A stretch of 64,000 nucleotides of DNA from Capitulum mitella (GCA_030062745.1 CP099839.1:39013816-39077815), one strand, 5' to 3'. Shown: positions 11,620 through 23,035, numbered from the stretch's first letter. The notes: generated by a model from the letters alone, not told the origin. Numbers and translations: made by a program.

Positions 11620-13730
11620 TGTACCGAATGATGTAAATGATGTGATGAGATGAATCACATTTTTCTCGCAAGTCCAGGGTCTAGAGTTGCCAGAAAAATG
11701 CCATCATTCAACTGCCATCTACAGGTTTTATGAAACTTTGTTCTTGGATAGTCCCGACCTCTTCACATGACTGCGGGAAGCTTCATACAGAACGGTGGCA
11801 ATGAAAAAGAGGGGGCTGGTTCAGGACACTCGTGGTAAGACACAAGTACGTCATAACGTCAACGACGGTTGGTGCAGGGCACAGGAGCAGCTCGGATTGC
11901 GTCATGGAGGGGCCTGGACAAGCCTAACATCCTCAAGATTGAAAACGCTTCGGATTTTGGTCAACTCTTTTCGAGTTCCGCAGTTTATGGTTCATTTTCA
12001 CTTTTGGTGCGTAAAAAATGTTAATCCTCACACCCAATGGGGGGCATGGTTCCCTTGGCCTCCCATGACTACGCCAGAGATGCAAGAGGCTATTTGACTC
12101 CACCTGTTACATCAGACGTCTTATCTCTGCCGGCGTCGGCAAGCTCTTGGATCCGTACACGTTTGAAAAAGGGCCTCCCGTCCGACTGCACCCTGGTGCA
12201 AGACCATTGCTGCACTATGAGCCAGGCCATGTTTGCTGATAGACCAGCACGTTCAGTGGAGGAGTCACTGCAGCAGTATTCGTCCAGCCCACGTCAGGGC
12301 CAGCCTCGGCCAATGCCAATGCCAGTGTCAATGTCAGTTTTTAACCGAACGTAGCAATAGTCCACAATCTACCTTGCGAAACTTGAGAAACTTGCGCCCA
12401 AATTCGCAAAAACGCATAAAGTTCAGATGTGTCTACTCAGTACTAAACTCTGTTAACTTGTCAATTTTTCAGGTCTTTCCACGAATTGCACAGGAATACA
12501 AACGCTTTTTTCGTCTGTGACAAGTCGTGCAGGTCTGACGGCCAATGAACCCTTTGACATCATGGGTGTAGTTGTCTGTCCTTTTCTGGGTGCTTCGGCA
12601 ACCCCAAGATTGATGGAGCACATCCAAGGATTTGTGAATTTTGCATTGGATGATATGTACTGAGAGCACACAATGAGTTGGAGTTCCAAAGATAATGCAT
12701 GAGCGATTAGTCCATTTTAAAAAGCTGCATTCCTACTTGGCCTGTATCATCAATCCTTCCTTTTGACCACGAAAACAGGGGCCTCGGTGGGCAAGTGAAT
12801 ACGCTGTTCGGCCTTTCAATCTTCTCTATTGGCGAAAATATAGGCTACGTTACTGCGCGCTATAGCAAATGCGTACTTTATGGCGGGGTCCAACGTTTAC
12901 GTCGGCAGCAGACGTATGCGCGTTCCCCGGCTTCACGCCAAAAATAGCATCGCACCAGTGATTTTGCAAAGCTGACAAGTTACTTCAAACGAACCTTTTT
13001 CATAAATTTTATCCGAATGCTCTGTCTGATAGGGTGCTTTGGAATCGGGACTTGCGCTAACCAGTGCTCGTTGCACGGGCTATGATTCATACATCCAGTT
13101 ACGCCATTCCAGATAAACGGCATAATTTGGAACTGATCACTGGCTGATTAATGACCAGAGATAGAAGCGAAAATCGAATGATACCTGAATTTTATGGTCC
13201 TCCCCAAAGTTCGATCCTGTTTAAATTCATAGTCCGAAAATTCCGAAACATCAGACTTGCGCGTTGGCATATCCGGCTTCACAGAACCTTGCAGAATCCA
13301 CGCAAAGAACGATTTCGGACAGTCCTATCTAAAAAACACAGCGGTTATGACTTAACGTGCCGCCATCAACGACAAGGTTGCGCAGAGAGATGTCCGTTTT
13401 GTGTGAATTGCTGGGAGAGGGGCCAAGGGCCTGACAACCTAATTTCCCTTCAAAAGTGAGTTTCTCATCGGAGTTAGCCCACTTTTTATCCTAACGGCAA
13501 TTCTTATTCCTATTTTTGATTATCATTCATTAAATATCGAACTTTATTCCCCTTGCTAAACTTGGCAGAAAACACTGAAGGGAGCCAAATCACCTTTCAA
13601 GGGGATCTGATCCACATGGGGGGATTGTCTCCGCAAAAGAACACAAACCGACACCCCTGGTCGAGCAGTAGCCAGTGTCTGCCTTCGTATCTTAGTCCAC
13701 AACTGACTTGCACGAGAAATGCGAGTGCCG
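11620..13730. other. Unrecognised intron DNA
   Basis: No convincing coding frame or repeat. Several 80-105 aa frames occur on both strands but none shows a domain or splice context. Confidence 0.4.
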
Positions 13731-13734
13731 ACAA

Positions 13735-13800
13735 GACTCAAAGCCACCTTGCGAAGGTGGCAGACTGTATCAACTGAGCTACCGGCAAGCCATTTGTACC
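13735..13800 (-). repeat. tRNA-derived SINE-like head
   Basis: The minus strand reads GCCGGTAGCTCAGTTGATACAG, a good A-box (TAGCTCAGTTG). A hairpin GCCACCTTCGCAAGGTGGC follows, and then a weak B-box-like TTTGAGTC. It does not fold as a canonical tRNA, so it is more likely a tRNA-derived SINE or tRNA pseudogene. Confidence 0.45.
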
Positions 13801-14082
13801 GCACTTTTTACGAAAACGTCCCAACAGTATCGGGAACCGATCACGAAAGCTACTTCAAACCACGATGACGGACACATTTGTCGCATGCTTCCCGACAGCC
13901 GCGAGTACGTATAAACGTCCCAGCTGCCTGCGTACAACCATGGCGGAACTTCGTTCCTAACCCGACCCGCAACGCTCCCAGCGGTTATCTCCCGTTGACG
14001 GAGCAGCGTACGAGACAGCTCACCCAGTGACCCAATACAGGGCTCCCCCATCCCCCTCGGCTGCCATCCGTCACCCACTCAC

Positions 14083-14202
14083 CATGCCGTCCGCCTGCGA
14101 GCTCTGGCTGCTGTTCGCATATTTCGACTGGAGCTCCACCGTCGCGTCCACGCTGCCCCGCAGCATACCCGTGTCGGCGGCTGGCACGCTCCTCAGAGTC
14201 AT
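14083..14202 (-). CDS. cwo: Candidate first coding exon of cwo
   Basis: On the minus strand an ATG at 14202 opens a 40-codon frame (MTLRSVPAADTGMLRGSV..., ending SSQADGM) that runs into ATG|GTGAGTGGG, a near-ideal 5' splice site. It ends in phase 0, the phase in which the bHLH exon at 473 starts, and it lies on the same strand. Serine/glutamine-rich, disordered N-termini ahead of the bHLH are usual for cwo. It sits in a GC-rich block just below three CACGTG E-boxes, as expected for a CLOCK-CYCLE target promoter. If correct, intron 1 is about 13.6 kb and holds many repeats. A small extra exon in between cannot be excluded. No residue in this exon is itself diagnostic, so the assignment rests on strand, phase, splice site and context. 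Confidence 0.6.
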
Positions 14203-14319
14203 GGACGCACGTCTGTTAACACCTCACCCGGCATTCGGTGCGACGCACAATGCCGGCCACCGCCGCCGACGCTGCACTACTCGCGGCCGCCGGCCGGGCG
14301 CGCAGGCGCGCCGGGGGCC

Positions 14320-14380
14320 GCTCGGTCACGTGTCGCTGCCGCCCGGGCCGGCCGGCGGCACGTGACCGTGCACGTGCGCG
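14320..14380. promoter_or_regulatory. Triple CACGTG E-box cluster upstream of cwo exon 1
   Basis: Three perfect CACGTG motifs lie at 14327-14332, 14359-14364 and 14371-14376. The last two are separated by exactly 6 bp (ACCGTG). They are 125-175 bp upstream of the proposed cwo ATG in a GC-rich block (about 14.0-14.45 kb). CLOCK-CYCLE/BMAL and Dec/cwo proteins bind CACGTG, and tandem E-boxes with 6-7 bp spacing are a known high-affinity arrangement in clock genes. No TATA box is seen between the cluster and the ATG, so a CpG-type promoter is likely. The transcription start is not determined. Confidence 0.7.
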
Positions 14381-14592
14381 TCGGCGCAGCCGGCGGCAAG
14401 GCCGGCGGGTAGGAACGGACCTCTGGTTGGCACGCTGTGCATGTCCCTCGCGAATACGGGATTGGTGGGACTGGAGAGTGTCACAGTGGACATGCGTTTT
14501 TTTGTCGTCTTTGAGCGCCAAAGTTGTTGCTTTACTTTTAACATCCCAAGCCACCAACCCATGGCGGGAAATTGTTTAGACGATGTTGTTTA

Positions 14593-14637
14593 ATTTGTTG
14601 CCACTTCCGTTGCGCTGCAACGGAAGTGGCAACAAAT
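14593..14637. repeat. Perfect 21-bp hairpin with paired ETS-like cores
   Basis: Two perfect 21-bp inverted arms surround a 3-nt loop (GCT). Each arm contains ACGGAAGTGG, close to the ETS/GABP consensus. It lies about 390 bp upstream of the proposed cwo ATG. It could be a palindromic regulatory site or the remnant of a small inverted-repeat element. Confidence 0.8.
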
Positions 14638-14639
14638 CG

Positions 14640-17080
14640 AATAATTCTGCTATTTCAAAGACAGGCTCATTCAACAAGCTCGCCAGTTCGCGACTGCTTG
14701 CTGCCATTCAAAGGAAAATATTAATGGCCTGCGCAAGAGTCAGTCGTATCAAACGTGGTTTTCATTCTTGAGTCGGGACGTACATCTTGCGGGAATTTCG
14801 GGAGGTCTGAACAGGGTTCTAAAAAGGGCTTTTCTGAATGTGCAATCGTAGACTTTTGCTCTGCACCAGATCATGACTTTGGTACAAAGAAGTACTGCAG
14901 TACTACTGCAGTACTACTGTGGTACACCACTGCAGTACTACTAAGACTGCAACGAAGCAGTTCAAACTGTTTGCCCATTTACTGCGCGTCCGACGCTCCA
15001 GAAATATCGCAAACATATCTGTTGCCTTGGAAGGCGTCACAGACGTGGCCTGTAGGGTAATGCTGCGGAAGGACCCGGAGGACCTCTGTGTTTCCTGAGC
15101 TCATATGGTCCACTTCGAGTTCACTGAAGTCGGCATGTTCGTAACAGTAAACCAGTACATCATAGCCGCGTGACTAACAAGGCCCACTTCGCTCCCGCTC
15201 TCTTTGTGTTCCGCAGCACAAAAGTCTCAGTATTTTGCGTCTGAAATATTGCAAGTTCAAAGGTCACGTGCGGTCCTGATGTTGTTCGCTGTCATTACTT
15301 GGCGGTTCAAAAAACACCAGTGGAAAACAGGTCTAAGAACGACGACAGCGTTAACGGAATAATTCTGTCGCAAAAGAAGCTTCCAAGCTAACGTAATGCA
15401 AACGCAGAAACACAAAATTTAAATCATCAGGCAATCTTCTAGCGAAAACCCCATAATTCAGTGACTGGTGGTTGCAGGCTCTCCTGGTCGCCGGCGGGTA
15501 TATGCGCCGATGGCCAAACGTGCTTCCCATACCCCCACCTCCTTCGGTCGCCGGATGGACGGTTTGGCCCCCTCAAAACTAGCGGCTGGATCTTATAGCA
15601 GGCCCCGTGCCCAGGAGCGGTGGGGCCTCGGTGGAGATGGGGGGGGCAAAAATAATTTTTGCATAGTTTCTTTCCATGCAGTGCCATAGGGTGGGGAGCT
15701 GCCCCTCCCCCTCCCGCCTTCCCCCGGCTCCAACGTCCCTGCCTGTGTCCGTCCCCCTATTCCCATCACTGCGCCAAAGGACACGCCATCAGTCAATCGT
15801 CACAAAGTCACATAGCATGGGAAATACGCACCACCAAGGGGGTAAAACGCCCAGTGGGGCCTTTTATCCCGGCAATAAGTGGGGTTTTTTACACTGCGGA
15901 AATGGGTTAATGGCATGACGAAATTTCGCATGAGTGTTGCAGTACCACATTCAAGAGCTACTCTAGGCCTGCAGTTCGAGAATAATGAGACAACCACATC
16001 TAGTCCTGACTGTGCTTTCTTTCCCGGCCACTCGAGCCCACGCCACCAGCTGGGGCCCGCCTGTGCTGCCTGCCTCCTTTGTCTCACTCACCAGTCATTC
16101 GAATCACATCGAGCAGATGACACGACTGTAAGCCAAGCAACGCGGTGTCCGTGGCCGATCGACGGACCGGATAGGGAGAGGGGGAAATGGAAGATTGTAG
16201 GCCCAGTGACGCCTGTCAGATTACAGAGGCGCAATGCGGTGGTGAGATCTTGGCAAAGCGGTTGTGTATGAGAGAGTGCTCTTGAGTCAGAATAACTATC
16301 AGGAAAAAACATCGCAGTTTTCGTGGGACAACCTAGTGCCTTGCCAAAAAATTAAAATCGGTTGCCTACAAAGACGTGATGAACTACATGCGCTTTTTGC
16401 AACCTGCGAACAAACCGCGGAGCTCTGCGAGATGGAAAGGTAAGAGCATGTGGCAGTTCGTTACTACACCAGTGACAGCCGAGATGGCCGAGATGTGGGC
16501 GAACGAGGGGATCCCCACGGTAATTCTGCAGCGAATCGAAAAAAGTACGGGAGCGTTATGGTAAATACCAGTCTGTGAAACGTGAGCAGCGTGAAACGGC
16601 ATGACGAAAGGCGACGGAAACGAGGAGACGAGATAAAGCGGAGAGGGCTGTGGGACACCAGCCTCTTGCCAGCGATAACCCAGGGCTCTAAATCGTAAGT
16701 AGATGCAGGACCTGGGCCTTCAGGCATGCAAAACGATCTGACTCTTACGCCATCATCGCTTGCCAATTACATGAACGAAAGTCTTCCCACAGATCTGAAC
16801 ACATGACTTAACAAATACCTTCCTGGCTGCGGACAGTTATTGAGTCTCAAATCTGGCGATTCCAACGGGTTTCAGCTATATGCAGTGGGTTTCAAGCAGA
16901 TATAGGCCGTGTCGCCTCACAAGGCAGACAACTGTGCTGGATGCAAAGAAAGTTTGGCGGGCTAGAGACCATGTTCATGGGAAAGAGACAAGCACGAGGG
17001 CTGATAGGCTGCGCGACACAGAGCTTGTGGCAATCTGTTTTGATGGGAAAAAAGATACTACAGTTGTAAACACATCTTCA
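14640..17080. other. Upstream flank of cwo with few recognisable features
   Basis: Apart from a palindromic TACTGCAGTA cluster (14888-14946) and a lone CACGTG at 15265-15270, I see no gene or repeat family. Frames of 60-130 aa between 15.4 and 16.8 kb lack motifs. Confidence 0.4.
14888..14946. repeat. Clustered TACTGCAGTA palindromes
   Basis: TACTGCAGTA or AGTACTGCAGTACT occurs three times in about 58 bp, with GTGGTACCAC-like spacing. The cluster is itself close to a dyad centred on GGTACACC. Confidence 0.75.
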
Positions 17081-17089
17081 TCATCTACG

Positions 17090-17345
17090 CCACGGGCGGA
17101 TCCAGGATTTCGCCAGGGGGAGGAGGGCAAATGGTCAGCGCGGAGCCCCCACCCACTTTTTTGTTTTCCAGATATGTAAACGTTGCTCTGCTTGGGTCCA
17201 GGGGAAATATTTCATGCAATTTTACAGTTTTTTTTAACACGAAGAGCAACCGAAAAAATTCTGACGCGCCACCTGATTTCAGAAAATTTTGCGTTTTGTT
17301 CCCTCCCCTACAGAACTGGCCAGATATCACAAAGGCGAGATTTTA
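17090..17345. repeat. GCGGATCCAGGATTT...GGGGG repeat fragment
   Basis: The start GGCGGATCCAGGATTTCGCC followed by a G-run and then a C-run resembles the widespread MITE-type ends seen again near 51065 and 33983. The rest of the segment is not recognised and its right boundary is approximate. Confidence 0.35.
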
Positions 17346-17449
17346 GGCGGCTGCCTCCCTCTCTCTATTTGCAATGTCGTGACTGAATTTGATCCAGGAG
17401 CCCCTCTGCCCTCTCGTAGTTTCTGGAGACTTTTCTATTAGCTTAGGTT

Positions 17450-19015
17450 AGGTTCCCTCTTGCACTTACGGGGGCACTTTTGGTGGTATCGGGTCGTCTG
17501 CCGTGTCAGGGCCCTCTAGTAGTCTCAGGTTCCTTTTACAATTTCATGTGTCCCTCGGGGGGGCGCTCTTTCAGCAATCCAGGGGCGTCTCGGGAAGCTT
17601 CATGGACCCATCTGGCAGTTTCAGGGACACTTATGCCATCTCGGGTTCCCTTCTGTCGTCCCTGCAGATTTTTTTTTGTGTCTCAGGTTCCCCTCACGCA
17701 GTAACAAAGGCCTTCTATGAATTTCTCTCCTGTGACAGAGGAGCCTCTGGCAAGCCTTGGGCCCTATAGCCGTTTCAGGAGCTGTCTGGGCGTCTCGTGG
17801 TTTAGTAATGTCTGTGGTCTCTCTGGTCGTCTCAGGAGGCTGCCAACTAGCAATCCAAAAGGTCCCTCTCTAGCAGTCTCGGTGGCCTTCTGTTGCTCCT
17901 GTCGTCTCTGGGGAACATTTTTGCCGTCTCAGGGGCCCTTTGGCAAGGTCCTCTGAACTTCTCCGGTGGTCTCCATGGCTGTATCAGGCGTCTTCCTCTG
18001 TTACATGGGATATACCTGGCAGTGTTAGGGCCCCTCTATCAGAGGCCTCTGTTGGCCCTTCATGGGCCTCAATGGCAGCCTCAGGGGAACTTTTCCGAGT
18101 CAGGGGCCCGCCTAGCACAATCGGGGGATCTGCTGGCCGTGCAGGGCCCCCATACCGTCTCAAAGGTACTCTTATTGTCTTTGCCTTGCAAGGGCCCTTC
18201 GGCCTTTTGGCGGTCTCAGGCGCCATCTGGCATTTAGGGCCTCATCTTGCCGTCTCAGGACCTATCCGACTGTCCCGGGGCCTCCTCACTGCATCAAGAA
18301 CCTTCCAGGTTTCCTAAAAGACCAGTGTAGCCCATTTGGGGCCCCTCTCGAGATTGAGAAGGTCACTGATCAATCTCTGTCCAGGGGACCCCTCTGGCTG
18401 GCCAGAGTCTCCTTATGCCGTGCTCATCACTCTCTTAAGTTCTTGCCGTCTTAAGGACCTCTCTGGCACTTTTGGCGGTCTCATGGAGCGTTTGTCATGT
18501 TGGGGCCCCTCTTGCAGTACCAGGGGCCCTTGGAGAGTTTCAAGAGCACTTCTATCCATCTAAGGGGCCCTCTTGCCGTCTCAGGTTCTCATTAACCCTC
18601 CCGGAGGCCTTCTGACTGCATCTGGAACCGTCAGCTTTTCACACGGGTCCCTAGAACCCATTTGGGGCGCCTGTGACATTCCAAGGGCCTTTATGCCGTT
18701 CTAGGGTCTCAGTCCTCGTTTTGGCCGTCTCAGGGATCCTGTGACCCCTCTGGCAGTCTCAGGAGTAATCTGCCGATGTGGGGCCCTGTTGTGGTGTCAG
18801 GGGCCATTTGGGAGCTTCAGGGGCCCTGCCATGCGTCTCAGGGGTCACTTAATCCTCCAAAAGGCCCCTGACTGCATCAACAATCCATCACGTTTTCACA
18901 GAACCCCGTGAAGCTCATACGGACCGCCTTCAGGACCCTTTATGAGTCTGAGAAGGGTCCCTTCGGGGCCCCTTCTCAAACCTCAGGGAGGGGCGGTCGT
19001 CTTCCTCGCCCCTCC
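17450..19015. repeat. Degenerate GC-rich minisatellite with higher-order period
   Basis: About 1.55 kb is built from variants of GTCTCAGGGGCCC and CCTCT.GCCGTCTCAGG, with a basic unit of roughly 20-30 bp. A higher-order block containing ACTGCATC.A.AA.CNTC followed by CCCATTTGGGGC recurs near 18290, 18610 and 18870. Several open frames (up to 125 aa) on both strands are by-products of stop-poor repeats and I do not regard them as genes. Confidence 0.85.
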
Positions 19016-19119
19016 CCCCGGATCCGAGCCTGATCTGCGCAGAAGCACGTTGTGGCACATTCGGATCTCGGAGGGGAGTACGTAGCTCATTTCAGGCCGC
19101 AGTCAGAAAAGGTCACAGA

Positions 19120-20665
19120 TCAGTTTAACGAGCCGCTCGCAATTTCCTGTGAATGCTATGGGGAGGTCAGTGATGGACTGTGACGGTGCATTTGCCGTCC
19201 AATGCGGGTTAAATGGGGGCATTTGCCGTTTGTCTGAAATGACGCAGCAGCGACCAGTATACTGGTTCATATGCCAGCTTCGTGCCGACAAGCTTGCCAT
19301 TCGTGATGCTTTCAAGAGTTGTGCTTGGGCAACAAGCGGTCCTTCACCGACCCGGTGAGGAAGGCCGCCGCAGGATCAGTCGAAGGCTTACCAATAGCTG
19401 CGTTTGAAGCAGAAGGGAAGGTACAGAACAAGGATGAGACTGTGTTGCATCATCTAAATAACGCCCCGAGTACGTTGTATGACGTGGCCATTGCTGTTCA
19501 AAGAGGAGCCGTCACAGAGCAGGCCGCAAGACGAAAGATCGGGCCACTGAACCACGTCAGGCGAGAACAAATGTATCCCAGCCACAATATGGGACGCCCA
19601 TTATTCTTCGTCTAATGATTGCATATTGCCTGTTGCTAAAGTTGCAGTCTGCGTGCAATACTCGACGTAAGTAAAAATATTCGCATAGCTCGGTACACTT
19701 TTAATCCGGGTAAGTAATCAAACACTAGCTGACCAGGCTTTAAATGGAAGGTATGTACCTCCTCGTTTAAATGACGACGGTTGCGAGCAAACATAATCGT
19801 CTGCCGTTTTTTTTCTATTGGAAGACTGGTCATAAAGGAGTATGTTATCAGGCTGACAGTAGCTCTTGTTTCCCACACTTTCACGTTGCCGCCGTGCAGT
19901 GTTATGCACTTAAAATGAAGCTCGTATTGTACTGAACAAAAGCCGAGCTGGGGTCGGAAAATTCAAACATCTTTTCGTGTTTCCCAGGCGGCTGACTCGC
20001 TGCTTGGCTACTGCGGAGTTATACATATACAGTTCCATCCAGTGGCCACCTCCGCGACCTGTTGCTGTTCATCCTTCGTTACTACGTCCCGATGTGATTC
20101 ACGATCAGAAAAAAACTTCCGCACCAGTGACGTTCAGAACGTCATCCGCAGCCTATGGTACCTCTGGAGTCCCCCTCCTCATTTCCAAGATACGATACGG
20201 CCAGCAATTCAGCGGAACGTCTACTGGTGCCATCTTCAAGCTGTTCGACTGCCGATGGCTGCCGATCCAGATCCAGCTCCAGGCTTTAGGGAGAATGTCA
20301 TGCAACGGATTCTGGAGACTAGGGAAGACCGAGATGAACACGAGGAAATGAGGAAATATAGGTTGCCACCAGTCATCTTCGCAGCCCCGAATTATGAACA
20401 AGTCACCGACTGGGACAACAAAACCATCAGCGAGCCGCCACTGACAAGAGCGATGGAAGGCAAGGAGGTCTCAAATGTACTGCAGTCTTCTCTGAAAGCG
20501 GGCCTGTTCCCCGTCCACACTCAATGTGGGATGAGCCATGGAAGCGGTCACAGAGGCAGCCAACGCTGTTCGAGGAAGCGCCAGGTATGGCTCCACCTGT
20601 GCCACGCTGAAGTATCGTCACCTGATGCCTCGTCTGACGTCAAAGCGCGACTTTGTCGTTGACTG
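19120..20665 (+). pseudogene. Broken copy of an uncharacterised multicopy invertebrate protein
   Basis: Conserved blocks appear in order. QRPVYWFICQLRADKLAIRD is followed by a TSGP-type and DPVRKA stretch (19.25-19.4 kb). DETVLHHLNNAP..LYDVAIAVQRG and IGPLNHVR follow (19.43-19.57 kb). Later come PAIQRN..W (20.2 kb), REDRDEHEEMRKYRLPPVIF, then PNYEQVTDWDNKTISEPPLTR (20.4 kb), FPVHTQ (20.5 kb) and EAVTEAANAVRG (20.54 kb). From memory, proteins with W.VCLLH.NELPLRHLF, VIQRN.FFAHPE, EPPLT and FPCHTQ recur in many invertebrate genomes without assigned function. The copy is broken in several places and interrupted at 19.62-19.92 kb by other sequence. I infer an old mobile or multicopy gene remnant, not an active host gene. 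Confidence 0.6.
19625..19915 (-). mobile_element. Retroelement integrase-tail-like fragment
   Basis: The minus-strand translation has RNRRHLNEEV..F.LKPGQLVFDYLPGLKV, resembling the end of Ty3/Gypsy integrases (RRH...F.PGDLV....P....). It sits inside the broken gene at 19.1-20.7 kb in reverse orientation. It is very short, with no LTRs, so family and age are uncertain. Confidence 0.33.
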
Positions 20666-20669
20666 ATGT

Positions 20670-21135
20670 GTGGGCTTCTCGTGGCGTTGATAAAACGCAC
20701 CACAATAATGATATGGGATAAAACCGCGAACGGCTGAGCTGGTTTCGTAATGACCGCTTATTACTAAAAATGCTAGAGCTTCATCTGACTTCACATGCCT
20801 TGAAAAATGCAACCATGGCGATCCCCTGCTCAGTCTGATCTGGAAAATATCATTTGTTTACGATTTTGCTCAAATACAAACGCCGCACTAGTCAACAACG
20901 AGCCTCACGTCATAGTTTCCGAAATGTCCGCCAGGTGCGCATCGCCCGGCAACGAACCGAACTGGAGTCGCCCGGCGCAGGCTCCAAGTTTCTTCTTTTC
21001 AAAAATTCTTTTACACGCATTAGTTTCTGGTGCACCACGAAGAAAATATACGTTTTCCTGGATCTGTGATTAGCGACAAACCGAACTGTTCGTTGTACGC
21101 GATGCAGGGAAGGTACTTGTTAGTAAGGTAAGAAT
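20670..21135. other. Unrecognised DNA
   Basis: No supported gene, repeat copy or motif. The short frames here lack recognisable domains. Confidence 0.4.
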
Positions 21136-22400
21136 TGTTGTTTGAAGCTTATATGCTCTCGCGAGGTGGCCAGCCAGGAGCTGGGCCCGTCGTAGTGCCA
21201 CCGAGACGCTTGGGCGTCTGGGTGACAGACTCAGAGAACGCGACCAATTTAACCAACATTTGAGCGAACGTTTGGATACCGTTCAGCTGAGATTTGGACA
21301 CTGCACGAGGGCACAATAGCTCACTGCCGAAGGCATGGTGTCGGTCCTGTCTCGGTGTTGTGTTGGTACCGCCAAGGATCATTTCTGAGGCCCTTGGGCC
21401 CCATTGTTTCACACTGAAGGCGGTGATCGGTACCGACTGTTTGAAGTCATGCGTGGAAATATATATCTGCTTTCCGTACTGCAATGTTTCCCATGCTATG
21501 GCGGTTCCGGATATTGCAAGTGCAATATTAGGCTGGGAAGAATAATTGTTTCTTAGTTGTTCCAACGGTATATAGATACACAGCGCACCTGGGAAGAATC
21601 TTGCAGCACTGGATTATCTCGGATGAGGTATGCAGCATTAGCTTTTAGTCATGCTTTCACAAAGCCATCAAGACTTGAGCCAGAGGAAGTCTCAAAGATA
21701 TTATAAACTACAACATGGTTTTCGAGATTGTCTAACAATCTCCACCATCTCCTGCACCGACATCTTCGAGACAACCACGTTGTCACAACCAAGTTTGAGA
21801 CAACCAAGTTGTTGTTGAGACAACCACAACTCAAAGACTGCGCCGATAGCATCGCATAGCAATCTCGCAGATCGTACAACCCAGCAAACTATTTCTGAGA
21901 TAACGTGGTAGCGTAGATATATATCTCGATTTCTGTAAGTAGCATGCGTGACCTTTGAGCCCAATGGCTGGTTTGAAATGCTTTTGAGTGTATTCCGTTG
22001 GAACAGCTTCCACTACCGAACTTCCAATGACACAGCGAGAACAGCCATCGCATGCAAAACAATGCAGTACGGAAAGCAGACATGTATTCCCACGCACGGC
22101 TCCAAACAACAGTCCTCACCTATCGCTGCCTTAGGCGTCGTGTAAACAACAGGGCCCAAGGGGCTCTAAGATGGCCCTTGGCGCACCAACAACGATCAAC
22201 ACAGCATCGACACAAAACAGCTGACAGTGAGCTATTCTGCCATCGTGCAGTATAGCGAAACGCTAGTTGAACGGTAGGTATCGAAATGTCCGATCAAATG
22301 GTGGTTAGATTAGTCGGGTTCGCTGAGACCAGCAGCTGGGTGATACTACGACGGGCCCAGCTTCTGGCCGGCCAGTTTGCGAGAGCATGCAAGCTTCAGA
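21136..22400. repeat. Inverted-repeat element (arms about 420 bp, spacer about 400 bp)
   Basis: 21136-21560 and 21960-22400 are inverse copies at about 80-85% identity. For example GAGCTGGGCCCGTCGTAGT at about 21178 is mirrored by ACTACGACGGGCCCAGCTT near 22347, and the CTGTAC/ATGCAGTACGGAAAGCA blocks are mirrored too. The spacer contains ACAACCA-rich low-complexity sequence (21765-21835). A 138-aa frame on the minus strand of the left arm has no domain I recognise. This is a foldback or palindromic MITE, or two head-to-head copies. Confidence 0.7.
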
Positions 22401-23035
22401 CAAGTCCTTCTTACCGTACCAGAACTACATAAGCATCACACACAAACGTCACACAGTCATTTGCGCGTGCCAAAGGTTCGGTTCAAACACCGTGCCGCAT
22501 CCAGTGGCTTATCAGCCGTCTCCCAAGAAGACGAAACTCTGAATCGTGGGAAAATATTTTTTTTAGCTCAAATACCGTTGTAAAACTTCGTCGTTTTACG
22601 CGGATCGTCTAATACCTTTTGCTAGAAAGCTGCAGGCAACAGAAACCGCAAATTATGGACGAAATCTGCCTTAGCTAACGAATCAAGGACTATAAAGGGC
22701 AAAGTATACGCTGAAATACAGGCGTGTGCTTGGTCATCGAGTTTTATCAAGTACGTCTCTGATTGGCTGTCGGTGTGACCCAAGGGTCCTTCTGTGTTCG
22801 AATTGCAGACTCGGGAAGTTTTCAGAACCTCAAAGACACTACGCAGTTCGAAGACAACGAAAGGGTGTTGTAGATAACAAGGGGCAAGCTTAAAAGTGTA
22901 TGATGCAATGCAAGTACAAACTTCCCGCATTCTGATGACTAGTGGGTTTCACATGGAAAGGAAGAATAACGCTGTACGGTGTCGGCTGAGATCGTATGAT
23001 ATAAGTATCTAAGTGCTTTTTTTCAGAGCAAACAT
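22401..23035. other. Unrecognised DNA
   Basis: No supported gene or repeat copy. Frames of 60-100 aa lack motifs. Confidence 0.35.

Noticed and set aside
13735-13800. Functional tRNA gene
   Set aside because: The anticodon arm and T-arm do not form a canonical cloverleaf.
14216-14579. Overlapping 113-codon frames on both strands upstream of cwo exon 1
   Set aside because: Arg/Ala/Pro-rich translations of a CpG-rich promoter block that contains the E-boxes. No motif.
17480-18563. Several frames up to 125 codons with repeated AVSGPL-like words
   Set aside because: They are translations of the minisatellite in several phases, with no independent evidence of a gene.
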